From: Dactylonectria macrodidyma
Lineage: Eukaryota; Ascomycota; Sordariomycetes; Hypocreales; Nectriaceae
Reading direction: 5' to 3'
Assembly (NCBI GenBank): GCA_020744425.1
Contig: JAGMUV010000016.1
Location: 620,001-684,000, forward strand
Length of the DNA stretch: 64,000 bases
Shown: positions 43,245 through 53,630 of the stretch, in pieces
Position numbering within the stretch: the first letter of the stretch is position 1
Layout of the letters: every line of letters begins with the position of its first letter
Program-made: the position numbers and the translations under genes
The notes under the pieces: generated by a model
What the model was told of the DNA's origin: nothing
The model's input: only the letters and a program-made list of their open reading frames with translations
Databases searched by the model: none

Positions 43245-44714
43245 GTTGAAAGGCAGGTCACGGAATTGAGTGGTGACCACGAATGGGATCCGGGTCGACG
43301 TTGGAATACTTGATGCTGACAATTGACGGTTGGGGTTGTTAGCCAGAAAAAATGATTCATGAGGAAGGGGGGGATGGGGTAGCACTCCTCGGAGCCTCTT
43401 CTCCTAGAATTATTTTTCCTGCACACGGGCTGTTACCCGCAGCGAAGGAATGCGCCCTTTCCCCGGGGATTTGCAGCTAGCCACTATCTTGATGCCAACA
43501 GCTGCCGCGGGGAAGGAATTTTGAGAGAGCTGGCCTTCCTTGCGACGCCCGCCGCGACCTTGACGGCTTCCTTGGCGCTGACTAAGGCTAGCTAGTCAGC
43601 AGCAAATGTCCCCTCCCAGGTTACGAGAGCCCTCGACACCTTTGGCGCGAGCTTTTGGCCAGCTGAGCCTTCACCATAAGCTCATTTTGGATTAAGGAAC
43701 AGCCCATCCTCGAAGGCAGCAATGGATCGCCCAGAGTCGGAACCTTTCAAACCCAAGATCAAAACTCAAGGCGCCCCTAGTCAAGACGCAGAGGCGTCAG
43801 AGAGTACAGTACTGAGGTTGGTCATCAGGAAGACACGGCAACCCGGCCGTTTTTCGCCGTTAACAATCGCGCGCTCAAAGCCTTCCGTATTTTGTTCTTC
43901 AATCCTGCCGTTACGTCAATTTGCTGCTGATCAGAACGGGTACCTTGAAACGCTGCAAAACGCGACTATGCATTCGTGACGACCTACAACCAAGCTCTAC
44001 GATCGGCAGTACCTATGCGGCCACGCTTGCAGCGCGTTCCTTCTTTATAGCAATGGCGCTACCCGCCCTGACATGAAGATCTGACGGCGTTGAGAAAGCG
44101 GCTGTTGCATGCAGCGCGACAAGGCGCTATACGGCCTTCGAGACTCACCCGGCCTATGGTTCAAGGACTGCGGATGAAGTTCCGGCTTCTCGAGCGGATC
44201 CCAGTTGTGTCCCACGTCCCTGATCGGATTGCTACAATAATTGTTGGTTGTCGGGATTGGATTATTTGGTGTCATGTTGATCTGCTTTGGGGGGCCTCCG
44301 AAACCCCCCTAGCCCACCGAAAGATGGCTAGCCCTGCAAATTTTGAGCCTCTCGCATGAAAGTGGGCTGCGGCTCACCACGAAAGTGGTTCGCATCTACC
44401 TAGAATTTGACTGACCTTTGCCAGCAAGTCCGCTCCAGAGAACTAGGGGAAACACATGCGTAGAGTGCATCTCACCTACTCCCATGACTAGACATGGCCC
44501 ACAAGCTTCGTTGGTCATTTCGTCACGTTCGGAGAGCGTTGTGAGTGCGTGGGAGTGCACCGATCCCTACTGGCGTGTGTTAGGGGCGAGTTGCCTTGAC
44601 ACGTAAAGTTGGACGTCGGCTAAACGCCGGTCCAACACTCCCGAATTCTGCTGACGACCCCTGTCGATGTCCCTGTGGCCTTCAATCAGAACTCTTCTCG
44701 CATTCGACACCCTC

Positions 44715-44845
44715 GCGCACTGTGTGGATAGATTGCCAAAAGGGCTGCACGAACCCTGCATCTTGAACTGGGCTGGTCCCGGCCCTAGTTTCAGCCACTT
44801 CAGCCTCATCCACCCATCTCAATTCCGACTACACGCGTCCAGGCT
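44715..44845 (+). repeat. dispersed repeat family R1, copy D (3' part)
   Basis: Shares GCACTGTG, ATTG-CAAAAGGGCTGCA-GAACCC, CCCTAGTTTCAGCC and TCAGCCTCATCCACCCATCT with copies B and C. The CCCCGCGGCGC start block is not found upstream. Confidence 0.45.
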
Positions 44846-45492
44846 AGCCAATCTTGAACTCTGGACATGGCACCACCTACTATTCCCGCACCGGCTTCCC
44901 CCCCAGAAATTGAGCGCAGACTAGGTAGGTACGTGCCACGGCAGATGCATATGTGTAGCAGGAACAAACGATCCGAGAGATGCACCAGAAAAATTCGGCA
45001 GCCAGACACTGCTGACGCGGCCGCCGTCTTGATTTGGAATTGATCTCTTGCATGTGAGAAACTGGTAGATACAATTATTACCCGTTTAGTAGCCATGCTG
45101 TTAGTCCATGAACGAGGTTGCTGATGCTTCCACCTCCCCTGTCAAGCCACTGCTTTCAGAGCAGGGCCTGATTTTCGTCGGCGAGCCAAGCTGGTGGTGC
45201 TTCGCCTTGGGGCGGTAAAACTTGGACACAGATGCAAACACCAATGACAGTTATTTAGTATACGTAGTGCTAGTGGCAGGGATGTAAAGTAATAAAAAAG
45301 TAAGAGACGAAGTACATGAAGACACACCTACCTTGTATGGCGCTAGAAGTCACAGCTCCTCACGGTCTCTATTGGGACTCCGGCTGAAGTGTTGCCTTAG
45401 CATAGCCAAACTGATCCCTGCAAGGCGTCTCCGGCTCAACACTAAGTTGACGCGCGCTTTGTCCAATTGAACTATAGTGCCTTGATCACGGA

Positions 45493-45602
45493 GTTGGGTC
45501 GCAAACATGGTCTTGTTGCTACGCCTTGTGGGCGGCGTAGAATCAGGCAGACTTGGGTCACACTCTACGTTGCCGAGGGCCTGAGGGCCTTGGTTCCGAG
45601 TC
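45493..45602 (+). repeat. dispersed repeat R2, copy a
   Basis: GTTGGGTCGCAAACATGGT, TGTTGCTACGCC, AATCAGGCAGAC, ACGTTGCCG and GGTTCCGAGTCG occur in the same order as in copy b at 53973. Copy b has a short insertion in the middle. Confidence 0.6.
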
Positions 45603-46001
45603 GAACTCCCCGCCAAGGGTGGCCCGACGAGAAACTGAGCAAGAGAATTGAGGTGAAGCCACACAAACACAAAAGTACTACAGAATTGAGCAGGGAGCAA
45701 AATGCTACAAGATGCTTCGAAGGGATGGCCTCAATTACCGGGAGATCTCTGGGGTAAAATAAAAGGAGAAGAACGAGGCTGCCAGGTGTGCACAGAGAAA
45801 AAGAAGGATAGCTGGATAACCCTCGGGCCAGGTAGATTCACAGTCATTGCCACACATCCCCCAACATCAACTAGTCTGACAACATTCTCAACTCTCTTCC
45901 TTTTCTACTCTCTCATTATCTCCCTATCTTTCGCCAACCTTTTGCCCTTCTTTCAGAGGCAGCCTGGCCATTTCTAATTTTTGCAACTCCGCGCACCCAA
46001 C

Positions 46002-47733
46002 ATGAACACCAAGAGAGGCGCTGCAAAGGGCGCCACGCTCGCCCAGCGCAAAGCCCAGGCAAACGCGTTTGACAAGCTGGGCAAAAACCCAACAGAGGAA
46101 GAATACAAAAAGGCCTTCGCCAACGTCGCCCTTACTGAACTCAAAGAGCAATTTTCCGATTTTTGCGATTCATGGGAGAAGGATTCCCTCTTTGAGGATG
46201 CCTTTGAGGAACTGACTGCTAGTCCCACTGCTGCTAGTGATGGTGAGGTACTCTTTCTTCTCATGTCCTTTTCACATCCTTTATCTCAACAGTCTCGCCG
46301 ACTCACCGAGGCATTCCTGCACCCTCCCTCTCCTTCTCTCTCCTCCTTTCTCTTCCTCGTCCTTGACTATTCACGACCGAGGTTCAAGTGGACCCGAGGC
46401 ATTTCTGCATCCCATCACTGCCATCCGCGCAACTAGGGAACATATGGCACAGTCATTTCATTGTTTGCTTTCTGGTGTGGCAAAGTCTTGCTAACCATCA
46501 ATCACTTTAGATGCCGACGTGTGCACACCTGAAGAAGCTAGCAGGCTGCGCCGGGAACTCCGAGAACGGGGTCCTGCCGTCTTTTGCAAACGCACTGTCG
46601 ATGCTGGCCGCTATACGGCCAAGAAGCTTCTCAGCGCCTTTGGCATCCGCCCTCCAGCCTTCCTCGAGGGCGAGGATGATAAGGCTTACTTAAGCTTACT
46701 ATTGCTCGCCATATCCCGCGAGTTGTCCAAACGCGTTAAGCTGTCAAAATACAACTCGCTTGAAGATGCCGTGAACCTGATTCAGAAGAACAAGAACATT
46801 ATCCTCCTAACTGGCGCGGGTATCTCGACTTCGCTGGGCATTCCCGACTTCCGTTCTAAGGGCACGGGTCTCTACTCTAAGCTTGAGCATCTGGGTCTTA
46901 ACGATCCCCAGGAGGTGTTCGACATCGATGTCTTCAGACAAGATCCCACCCTCTTCTACTCAGTCGCCAAGGACATTCTGCCCAACACAGACCGTTACAC
47001 GCCCACCCACAAATTCATCGCTATGCTCAACGAGCGCGGCAAGCTGCTCACCAACTACTCTCAGAACATCGATAACCTTGAAGTTAAGGCCGGTGTTCCC
47101 AAGGAGAAGCTCATCCAGTGCCATGGATCGTTTAGCACAGCCACCTGCACCCAATGTGGCTTCAAGATGCAGGGTGAAAAGATCTTCCCGGACATCAAGG
47201 CTGACAAAATCCCTCGATGCCCGCGATGCATCCAAACACTGCGCGCAGCCGGCGGTACCGTGAAGCGAAAGCGGTCTGCGGGGCTGGAAAAGAAGCGCCG
47301 TCGCTGGAGTGCAGATGAGAGCTCCAACGACTCCGAGTATGATATCCCCACTGCAGGTATCATGAAGCCTGACATCACCTTCTTCGGCGAGGCCCTATCC
47401 GACGAGTTCACCAGGCGCCTGACCGAGAACGACCACGACAAGGTCGACCTGGTTATTGTCATTGGCACCTCGCTCAAAGTAACTCCCGTATGTGAGATTG
47501 TCAGCTGGCTGCCACCGCACATCCCTCAGCTTTACATCTCGCGCCAGGCAGTCTCGCATATCAACTTTGACATCGATCTGCTTGGCGACTGCGATGTTGT
47601 TGTCACTGAGTTGTGCCGCCGCCTGGGCTGGCCCTTTAAGCACGAGATGGTGCCCAAGGGCCAGAAGATTGATGTGGCTACCGAAAAGGGATACAAGAGC
47701 CGCCACGTGTTCGGGGCCCAGACTCCCAAGTAA
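46002..47733 (+). CDS. Sir2-family NAD-dependent protein deacetylase (class I sirtuin)
   Basis: Exons 46002-46242 and 46511-47733 (268-bp intron, GTGAGG donor, TTTAG acceptor) encode 487 residues. An N-terminal extension is followed by the sirtuin core: [16 protein letters not shown] (NAD loop, about residue 183), YSQNID, the catalytic His in QCHGSF (about 284), a zinc module with CTQC (about 292) and CPRC (about 316), a Lys/Arg-rich insert (KRKR, KKRRRW) after it, and VIGTSLKV. It removes acetyl groups from histones and other proteins using NAD; homologues act in silencing and lifespan in the nucleus, and the basic insert could help nuclear import. Order and motifs match Sir2/Hst1-type class I members. 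Which fungal paralogue it is cannot be fixed without a tree. Confidence 0.92.
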
Positions 47734-48449
47734 GAGCCCCAAGCCAAAGCCGTAGGCATGGCGATATGACTGACAGGGTTGGATTACGCCCTGTTGGTGT
47801 TGGTTTATGAATGCACGAAGAGAGGTCTACGGTTCTGTATGCAGAGGTTGCGCGGGGGGCAAAGATTGATGTCTTTCATGGCCGATATTAATTGACGTTT
47901 CAAAACTTTTTCTTTTTCTGCTTTGCCTTATTTTTGTATCTGATCAGCCGGTGTTTTTTTTCTTCCCCAAAGCCCGACTCTTATCACGGCGGGTGGCATG
48001 GCGTCATGGGCAGACGGAAGAACAGGCGAACATAGAATTCCTTCTTCTCCTTAGCCGACGATAGAGATATAGAACAGCAGAATGATACTACGCAGAGATT
48101 ACTAGTTGCCGTGATCGAGGCTGGGACGGTAACTGAAAGGGCCATACATAGTATTTAAGGTGATAGAGCTACCAGAGCTCTATCTAGCTGACTCCGTACG
48201 CTTGTTATAGACCCGATTTCAATCCACTGACATGTTTGACTGTGCCTGAAGGCGATTTTGAAGGACGGCAAGAGAATTGCCACAATTAAATACAGTGTGC
48301 CTCGAAACATGCCATCACATTGAGCCTATAGGAACACCAGATGTATGCATATTTGATTTAATCCATAGACAGCTACTTAATAGACACCTTATGAGTTAAG
48401 AGGAGGGGAAGCGAATCGCCCGTGTAGCTGACCTGGCTTCGAGGCGTTA
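47734..48449. other. convergent 3' region
   Basis: Non-coding DNA between the convergent Sir2 and HET genes. No gene seen. Confidence 0.6.
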
Positions 48450-50948
48450 TTAGGTCGCCCCGCCATCAGGGGAAGGATGTTCTTGTGCGCCTAGCCCCCT
48501 CTGAACTTCCTCCATCGCTTGTTGGAAACATTTCCCATCCTGCAGTCCACCCTCAGTTGGCATGAGAAGCTCGATAAGTTTATCAACCATGCAAATCAGC
48601 ACCACCCGATTCAGGGCCATTTTCTCCCGTTCACCAGCGTGAATTTCGTTGCCTTGAGTCTCTTTGGATTTCAGAAATTTTCCGATGACACCGTTTCCGT
48701 ACTGAGCCCAATATTCTCTCAAGGAGTGGATATATACTTCTATATTGGATGCAAAATATGGCACTGGAGGCTGCTCGCGGCCGAGAAAGATGTTCTGCCA
48801 AGTCTCAACCCATTGAGCATCCCTTGATTGTAGCAATTTAGATCGGCCAAAGAGCTGCATGATTTGATTCTCAGACACGCCCTCGAAGTCTGGCTCAGCG
48901 GCAAGATCGCACGACATCTTTCGAATGTGATCATCGCAGACCGAAGCTCTAGGGAAAACTTCGCCGCAGACAGGACAAAAGTGTGGTAGGCGATGGGATG
49001 ATAATAGATGTCGACAAAGATCCCGAAATGTGGAGAATCCACCCTGCTTGACACAGCTCTGGTGTCTGTTGGGAGTGCGAATGTGGAATGGACAGGTGAA
49101 TGGGAAACTCCTGGCCGCTAGGCCAGTAGCCATAGTAGAAGCTGTACCAATCGAGTGTGCATTGCACTGGCTCTGGCTTGATTCAACCCTACTATCAAGT
49201 TTCTGGCGTTTGCTTGCTGCAGATGATGCTTGGGAAATTTGCCCATGAGTTGGACATTTGATTAATCGAGTAAAGAGCGCGAGACAAGACTCTGTCAACT
49301 CCCCTACAAAGCTCATCAATGGATCATCATCATCCAGAACTGGAATCTGATCACACGAGGCAGACCATGAATCGGTGTCTTCGCTGTCGCTTGAGTAACT
49401 CGTGTCTCTTGTTCGTTTTCTAGGGCGTCTTTCAAGTACCTGCTGCCAGCTTTGAGGTGATGGCTCAGCTGTGGCCCTAATTTGCAGTGGCTCGTTTCCT
49501 ACTTGGTGACTGCGATTTTCATTGAATGGAACGAAGCTACCGAGAAATCGGGTTGAGGTACTCCCGATGGCAGAAACGGCAATTCTGCCAGATCTGTCTT
49601 CCTCCTTAAATATATACGTACTGTGGTTGGATGTTTTTGGTGAGTTGCTGTTGTAAATAGCTGAGCTTTGTTTAAGGCAACTAGTGCCTGAGCTCTTGTG
49701 AATCGGTAATTTTCGTTTATGGTAATAAGCGTTGCTCACTGCGTGTTGTTTCTTTCCAGATGTATTTGTTTCGATTTCCATTGTATTGTTTGAGAACTTA
49801 GACTGGCAAGCGATTTGCGTAGCAATGATGCTTGACGTAGTCAAGCTCATGTCACGAGTGATGTAGATTCTTTCTGGCCTCCTCTTAGGCAGCTTGTCCA
49901 GGTTGAGCAGCAGTGATGGAGATGTGCGAACATATCGGTTGTTCCATTTCAGCAGAGGAATTCCGAATATTAGGCTCTCGTTTTCCGAGTCGGGTTGCCC
50001 TAGGACACACAGGGCAATGTCGGGCTGCGCGCTTCGCAACACGAACGCTTCACAGATGAGGATCCCAGCAGGACTCTTCTGGATCCGCCCTCGCATCTTT
50101 AAAGGAATCCGGTGTGAATGGACTCCAAAGTGGTTGAATTCAGATGGGGAATGCGCAAAGATGCCTCGATACTCCTGCTCATCTGCAGATTTCCAGGCGA
50201 AGAGTGTTAGGTCGTCTGTACCCTTTAATATTTCTTCTTGCAATCTGACGAACGCAGCTTTCCCTCCTTCGCCGTATATGATAGCCAGCTGGACTCCGAA
50301 AATGCCCAGTAATGAATATGCACGGTCTTCTTCTTGGATTGCTAAGAGCTGAGATGCCCAAGACATTCGGCGCGCAACTGAAAAGTCGAAGAGACATTTG
50401 GAATCTTCCAGAACGGCCTGATCGATTCCAAGCTGCTGAGAAAGGATTGGAAGCAGAGATATTTTAGTTCCTATTGGATTCCAATGGGCGTCGTAAAATT
50501 GCGCATCTTCCGAGGCGATGAGCTCTTGGAGCATCCAAACTCGCTTTGCCCATCTGCTCTGCTGGATTTGTTGTCCGAGACTTTCGAGCAGGCTTTTCGG
50601 TGTGTCAATGTCGTTGAGATGCACGAGGCATATCTGGGCACCCTGGAATATTTGAAACATGGAATTGATAGCCGCAGAGTGCTCTGTGCGTAATGATCTG
50701 TCTATGCAGAGCGTGTCCACCCAGAGCAGGTCAACACTGAATGTTCTCGCTTCAGAACAAGCCTGAATGATCCACGAAAGGCCGGCCGTCTGGGAGGCAG
50801 ATTGAAGGTCCTGCATATCTATGTCATGCAGATCGTCTATGCTGACGTCTTGACATTCTCGGCAATGGGATACCGTGGCATATGGAGGCCAGGATTCAAT
50901 GGGCCCGGCCTCAACAAGCCGGTAAGTATGGACGTTGAGTAGTCGCAT
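48450..50948 (-). CDS. HET-domain protein fused to C2H2-type zinc fingers
   Basis: A single exon of 832 residues. The N terminus is a HET domain of the HET-D/E type: MRLLNVHTYRLVEAG, YATVSHCRE (usually YA-x-LSH-x-WG), LLWVDTLCID, SMFQIFQGAQICLVHL and RVWMLQELIAS (about residues 10-150). The partner block follows: MSWASQLLAIQEEDRAYSL, LLGIFGVQLAIIYGEG (about 200-235). HET domains start the cell-death reaction on hyphal fusion with non-self partners. After a low-complexity middle, residues about 615-690 hold Cys/His modules (CPFHIRTPNRHQSC; CPVCGEVFPRASVCDDHIRK) and a GVSENQ-x5-FGRS...WQNIFLG region like the fungal C2H2 family with a conserved C-terminal block. The usual WG of the first motif is changed to CRE. 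Start chosen at MRLLN, the standard HET start; 70 in-frame codons upstream look like leader. Confidence 0.88.
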   Translation of the reverse strand: MRLLNVHTYRLVEAGPIESWPPYATVSHCRECQDVSIDDLHDIDMQDLQSASQTAGLSWIIQACSEARTFSVDLLWVDTLCIDRSLRTEHSAAINSMFQIFQGAQICLVHLNDIDTPKSLLESLGQQIQQSRWAKRVWMLQELIASEDAQFYDAHWNPIGTKISLLPILSQQLGIDQAVLEDSKCLFDFSVARRMSWASQLLAIQEEDRAYSLLGIFGVQLAIIYGEGGKAAFVRLQEEILKGTDDLTLFAWKSADEQEYRGIFAHSPSEFNHFGVHSHRIPLKMRGRIQKSPAGILICEAFVLRSAQPDIALCVLGQPDSENESLIFGIPLLKWNNRYVRTSPSLLLNLDKLPKRRPERIYITRDMSLTTSSIIATQIACQSKFSNNTMEIETNTSGKKQHAVSNAYYHKRKLPIHKSSGTSCLKQSSAIYNSNSPKTSNHSTYIFKEEDRSGRIAVSAIGSTSTRFLGSFVPFNENRSHQVGNEPLQIRATAEPSPQSWQQVLERRPRKRTRDTSYSSDSEDTDSWSASCDQIPVLDDDDPLMSFVGELTESCLALFTRLIKCPTHGQISQASSAASKRQKLDSRVESSQSQCNAHSIGTASTMATGLAARSFPFTCPFHIRTPNRHQSCVKQGGFSTFRDLCRHLLSSHRLPHFCPVCGEVFPRASVCDDHIRKMSCDLAAEPDFEGVSENQIMQLFGRSKLLQSRDAQWVETWQNIFLGREQPPVPYFASNIEVYIHSLREYWAQYGNGVIGKFLKSKETQGNEIHAGEREKMALNRVVLICMVDKLIELLMPTEGGLQDGKCFQQAMEEVQRGLGAQEHPSPDGGAT

Positions 50949-52619
50949 GTTGTATAAATGCGAGGATGAAGGAACGAGCCGGGAAGGACTGTGGGCAGGA
51001 CGAAATGGCTTTGCGGCGGATTCAGGCTTGGAGGAGGTTCCCTTAGGAAAACATAGAAGCAACCGGCTGACTTCTCGTTGATTGAAATAGTCGAGGGACT
51101 TGAGGCCGCTTTTATCGCCCGGCCAGCCATTCGAGCACAATGGTGCCCGAATGTCCACGGGTTTAGCCTATGTTAGGTTGCAAGGCTTGTGGTCTTAGCT
51201 CGAATCCCCACAGCAGTAACAGGTAACCACCAATGAAGAACGGCTGGCGAGCTGTGGCCTGTCACTCCTATAGGCAGTAGTGTAATACACTTGGAGTGAG
51301 CCTCGTGTAGGGGTTAACTACAAAACTCTGTAGTTCGCGTCTGTGCGAAAGAAGGCAGCCATCAAGTGACTGGTCCACCTGGAAGTTTAAGCCCCATTCC
51401 CTCGCTAGGCAGCATTTACCACCGATCGATGCCCACCTCTCCTAGAGTGAAGAGAGGGGCAGCCAAGCCGAGGCAGATTCGGGTGTCCGATCAGACGGCG
51501 ACTTGAATATATGTTGTGTACTCAATTGCAAAAACAAAATCGCATATAGCCAACTAATAGAACATGATGGATAGCAGAAACCCTGGGTGGCCGTCCTCGT
51601 TCGCCCTTGGAAGATTTTCCTTTGCCAACTTCCTGGGAGTATAGGGTAGGCCCGAGATGTGGGGTATGATTGAGTGGGTTAGGACGTCGGTTGGGTGTTG
51701 CGTTTGGCAACGTACGAGAGGTGTATTCTATGCAACTAAATCTTTTCATAGCTAGAGAGCTGCCTAAGCTGAATGTTCATTTCTCAGTTATTTATATACT
51801 CCCTGATTATGGAAGCTCTAGGTAGTCACCAGCGCAACAAAGATCGGACAACTCTTTAAGGGTATTTACTCCATGAGCTGCTAGAGATTGCAAGCATGAC
51901 GTTATTTTAGAGTCATGTTGTATGTACATTAACTGCTGTTTACAGATCCGACATTAAAACATGTCGCGTGTACTAGATGCTGTGGTCCCAGAATGCCTCT
52001 CAATTCGTTCACTCCTTGATCCATTTTGTTCCTGACATCCTGATGCCTTCGGTACTATTGCTGGAAGTTTTGGTCGAACCACGTTCCGATTAACAATACT
52101 TTACACAATGGCTGCGAAGCTTAACAACTACTCCTCAATCACGAAACTCTAGACCCATCGTGGCCACTGTGTTAGCGATCGGCTTGTTGGAGAGTTCAAG
52201 GCGCATGGTGAGCGTCATCTCCGATTGGAGTTGTCAACATGCCTTGAGCCCTTCTAATGGCACTTGCGCTCGGGATGCAAGCAGACGCCGCAACTGAGAA
52301 GAGAGGGGAAGATTTGACCATGGTTGGGGAGAAGAGGGTTGAATGTCGCACGCTTTATGCAATACAATCGGAGATAGTCATGCGAGCCAATCCTCCTGGC
52401 CAACGGGTCGATGCTAGACTGGGCGACAACATTCATACCGCAGCATCATCTGACTTGATTGTAGGTTATTATAAGAGAAAGTTACAGAGAACGATGGGGT
52501 TTTCAAGAGGACGGCCGTCCGTTTAATGTTCTCAACTAGGCTGTGGAGTATAAGAAAAAAAAGTCGTGAGGACAAAGCCTAGAGAAATAAAGGGAATAAA
52601 TAGCATATTTGCTTAAGTT
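50949..52619. other. intergenic region
   Basis: Upstream region of the HET gene and downstream flank of the coiled-coil gene. No gene recognised; frames at 51522-51749 and 52254-52526 are short and patternless. Confidence 0.5.
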
Positions 52620-53630
52620 TTACTCCCAGCGGTAGACACCATCGTCGTAGAGCACACGGTGCCGCCGGCTGCCGGGGGCAACAGTGGCTCGTCGACCGGG
52701 CATGATGCGCTCTCGTAGTCGCTGTCGCTGGGCCTCATCCTCCTTGCGCTCCTCCTTCTCGGCAAGGCGGCGAGCCTTCTTCTCGCGCTGGGCCTCTTCG
52801 AAGTTGAGACGGCGCACAGCCTTGACGAGAGCGGTCTCGGGATCGAGAGGGATCTCAACCTCGGGTCGCTTGTAAGTAGAGGCGCGGCGGGGAGCGGGCG
52901 CCATGGGAACTGTGGGTCGGCCAGCAATCTCAGCATTGGCCTCGGCGATGCGGGCACGGATGCGCTGAGCTCGCTGCTCCTGCTCCTCGCGCTCCTTCTC
53001 GCGCTGGCGGCGGCGGCGGCGCTTCTCCTCGTCTTCGAGGCTCTCGCGAGAGCTTGTAGATGTGTGTCGAGAGTGAGACGATCGGCGCTTGTTGTCAACC
53101 ACCTCGATCTGGACGTGTCGCTCAGGACGAGTGCGCTCATCGACAATCACGGGTCGGCGGCGGCCGGGAGAGGCGTCCAGGTAGACGTTGGCGTTGGGAG
53201 AAGGGGGCGCGGTGTGAGGAGCGGCCCAGGTCTGCGGCGGCGTGCGAGGCGTAGGCGGGTTGTCAACCAAGACGATGCGCTCGCGCCGGTGGCCCTCGCG
53301 GCGGTTCAAGTCGAGCACCTTGGTGCCGTTGACGTAGATCCCTGAGGATCGCTTGTTTTTCTTGCTGGAGTTGCTTCCGTAGGAGTGATCCGACTCATCA
53401 CCAGAGCGGTAGAGGGGAGTCGAGGGCGCCGGGCTGTACTGAGGAGTGGGAGGCAGCTGGGTCATGTACGGCGACGTGGACTCGTAGGGAACAAACTGGC
53501 TCGGGTGCTGAAACATGACGTTGTTGATGCAAGGCTGGCCATTTACTGAAGCGCTGCAGAGGGTAGGCTGGTAGGTCTGGCGGGATCGGCCATCTGGGTG
53601 AACCCAGGTGTAGATGTTGCTGGTACACAT
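52620..53630 (-). CDS. conserved-type hypothetical protein with basic coiled coil, 336 aa
   Basis: A single exon. It starts MCTSNIYTWVHPDGRSRQT, has LCSASVNGQPCINNV, a Pro/Ser/Tyr-rich segment (YMTQLPPTPQYSPAP), KVLDLNRREGHRRERIVLVD, and from about residue 190 a long charged helix (EDEEKRRRRRQREKEREEQE, then AQREKKARRLAEKEERK) predicted to be a coiled coil or single alpha helix. It ends RRHRVLYDDGVYRWE. Two Cys near the N terminus and two more follow, but no standard zinc finger fits. I do not know its function. The layout resembles uncharacterised proteins widespread in Sordariomycetes. Strong third-position G/C on the minus strand supports coding. Start at MCTSN because 95 upstream codons have poor coding character. 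Confidence 0.72.
   Translation of the reverse strand: MCTSNIYTWVHPDGRSRQTYQPTLCSASVNGQPCINNVMFQHPSQFVPYESTSPYMTQLPPTPQYSPAPSTPLYRSGDESDHSYGSNSSKKNKRSSGIYVNGTKVLDLNRREGHRRERIVLVDNPPTPRTPPQTWAAPHTAPPSPNANVYLDASPGRRRPVIVDERTRPERHVQIEVVDNKRRSSHSRHTSTSSRESLEDEEKRRRRRQREKEREEQEQRAQRIRARIAEANAEIAGRPTVPMAPAPRRASTYKRPEVEIPLDPETALVKAVRRLNFEEAQREKKARRLAEKEERKEDEAQRQRLRERIMPGRRATVAPGSRRHRVLYDDGVYRWE

Larger units (their letters stand above)
43245..46001. other. intergenic region with repeats R1 (D) and R2 (a)
   Basis: No gene supported. A plus-strand frame at 43722-43979 begins MDRPESEPFKPKIKTQGAP and is followed out of frame by YAFVTTYNQALRSAVPMR; it may be a gene scrap. The last 130 bp before the Sir2 ATG are a CT-rich leader. 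Confidence 0.45.

Noticed and set aside
52613..53146. 177-codon frame rich in Ser/Arg/Leu inside the coiled-coil gene
   Set aside because: Shadow of the G/C-rich gene on the same strand in another frame.
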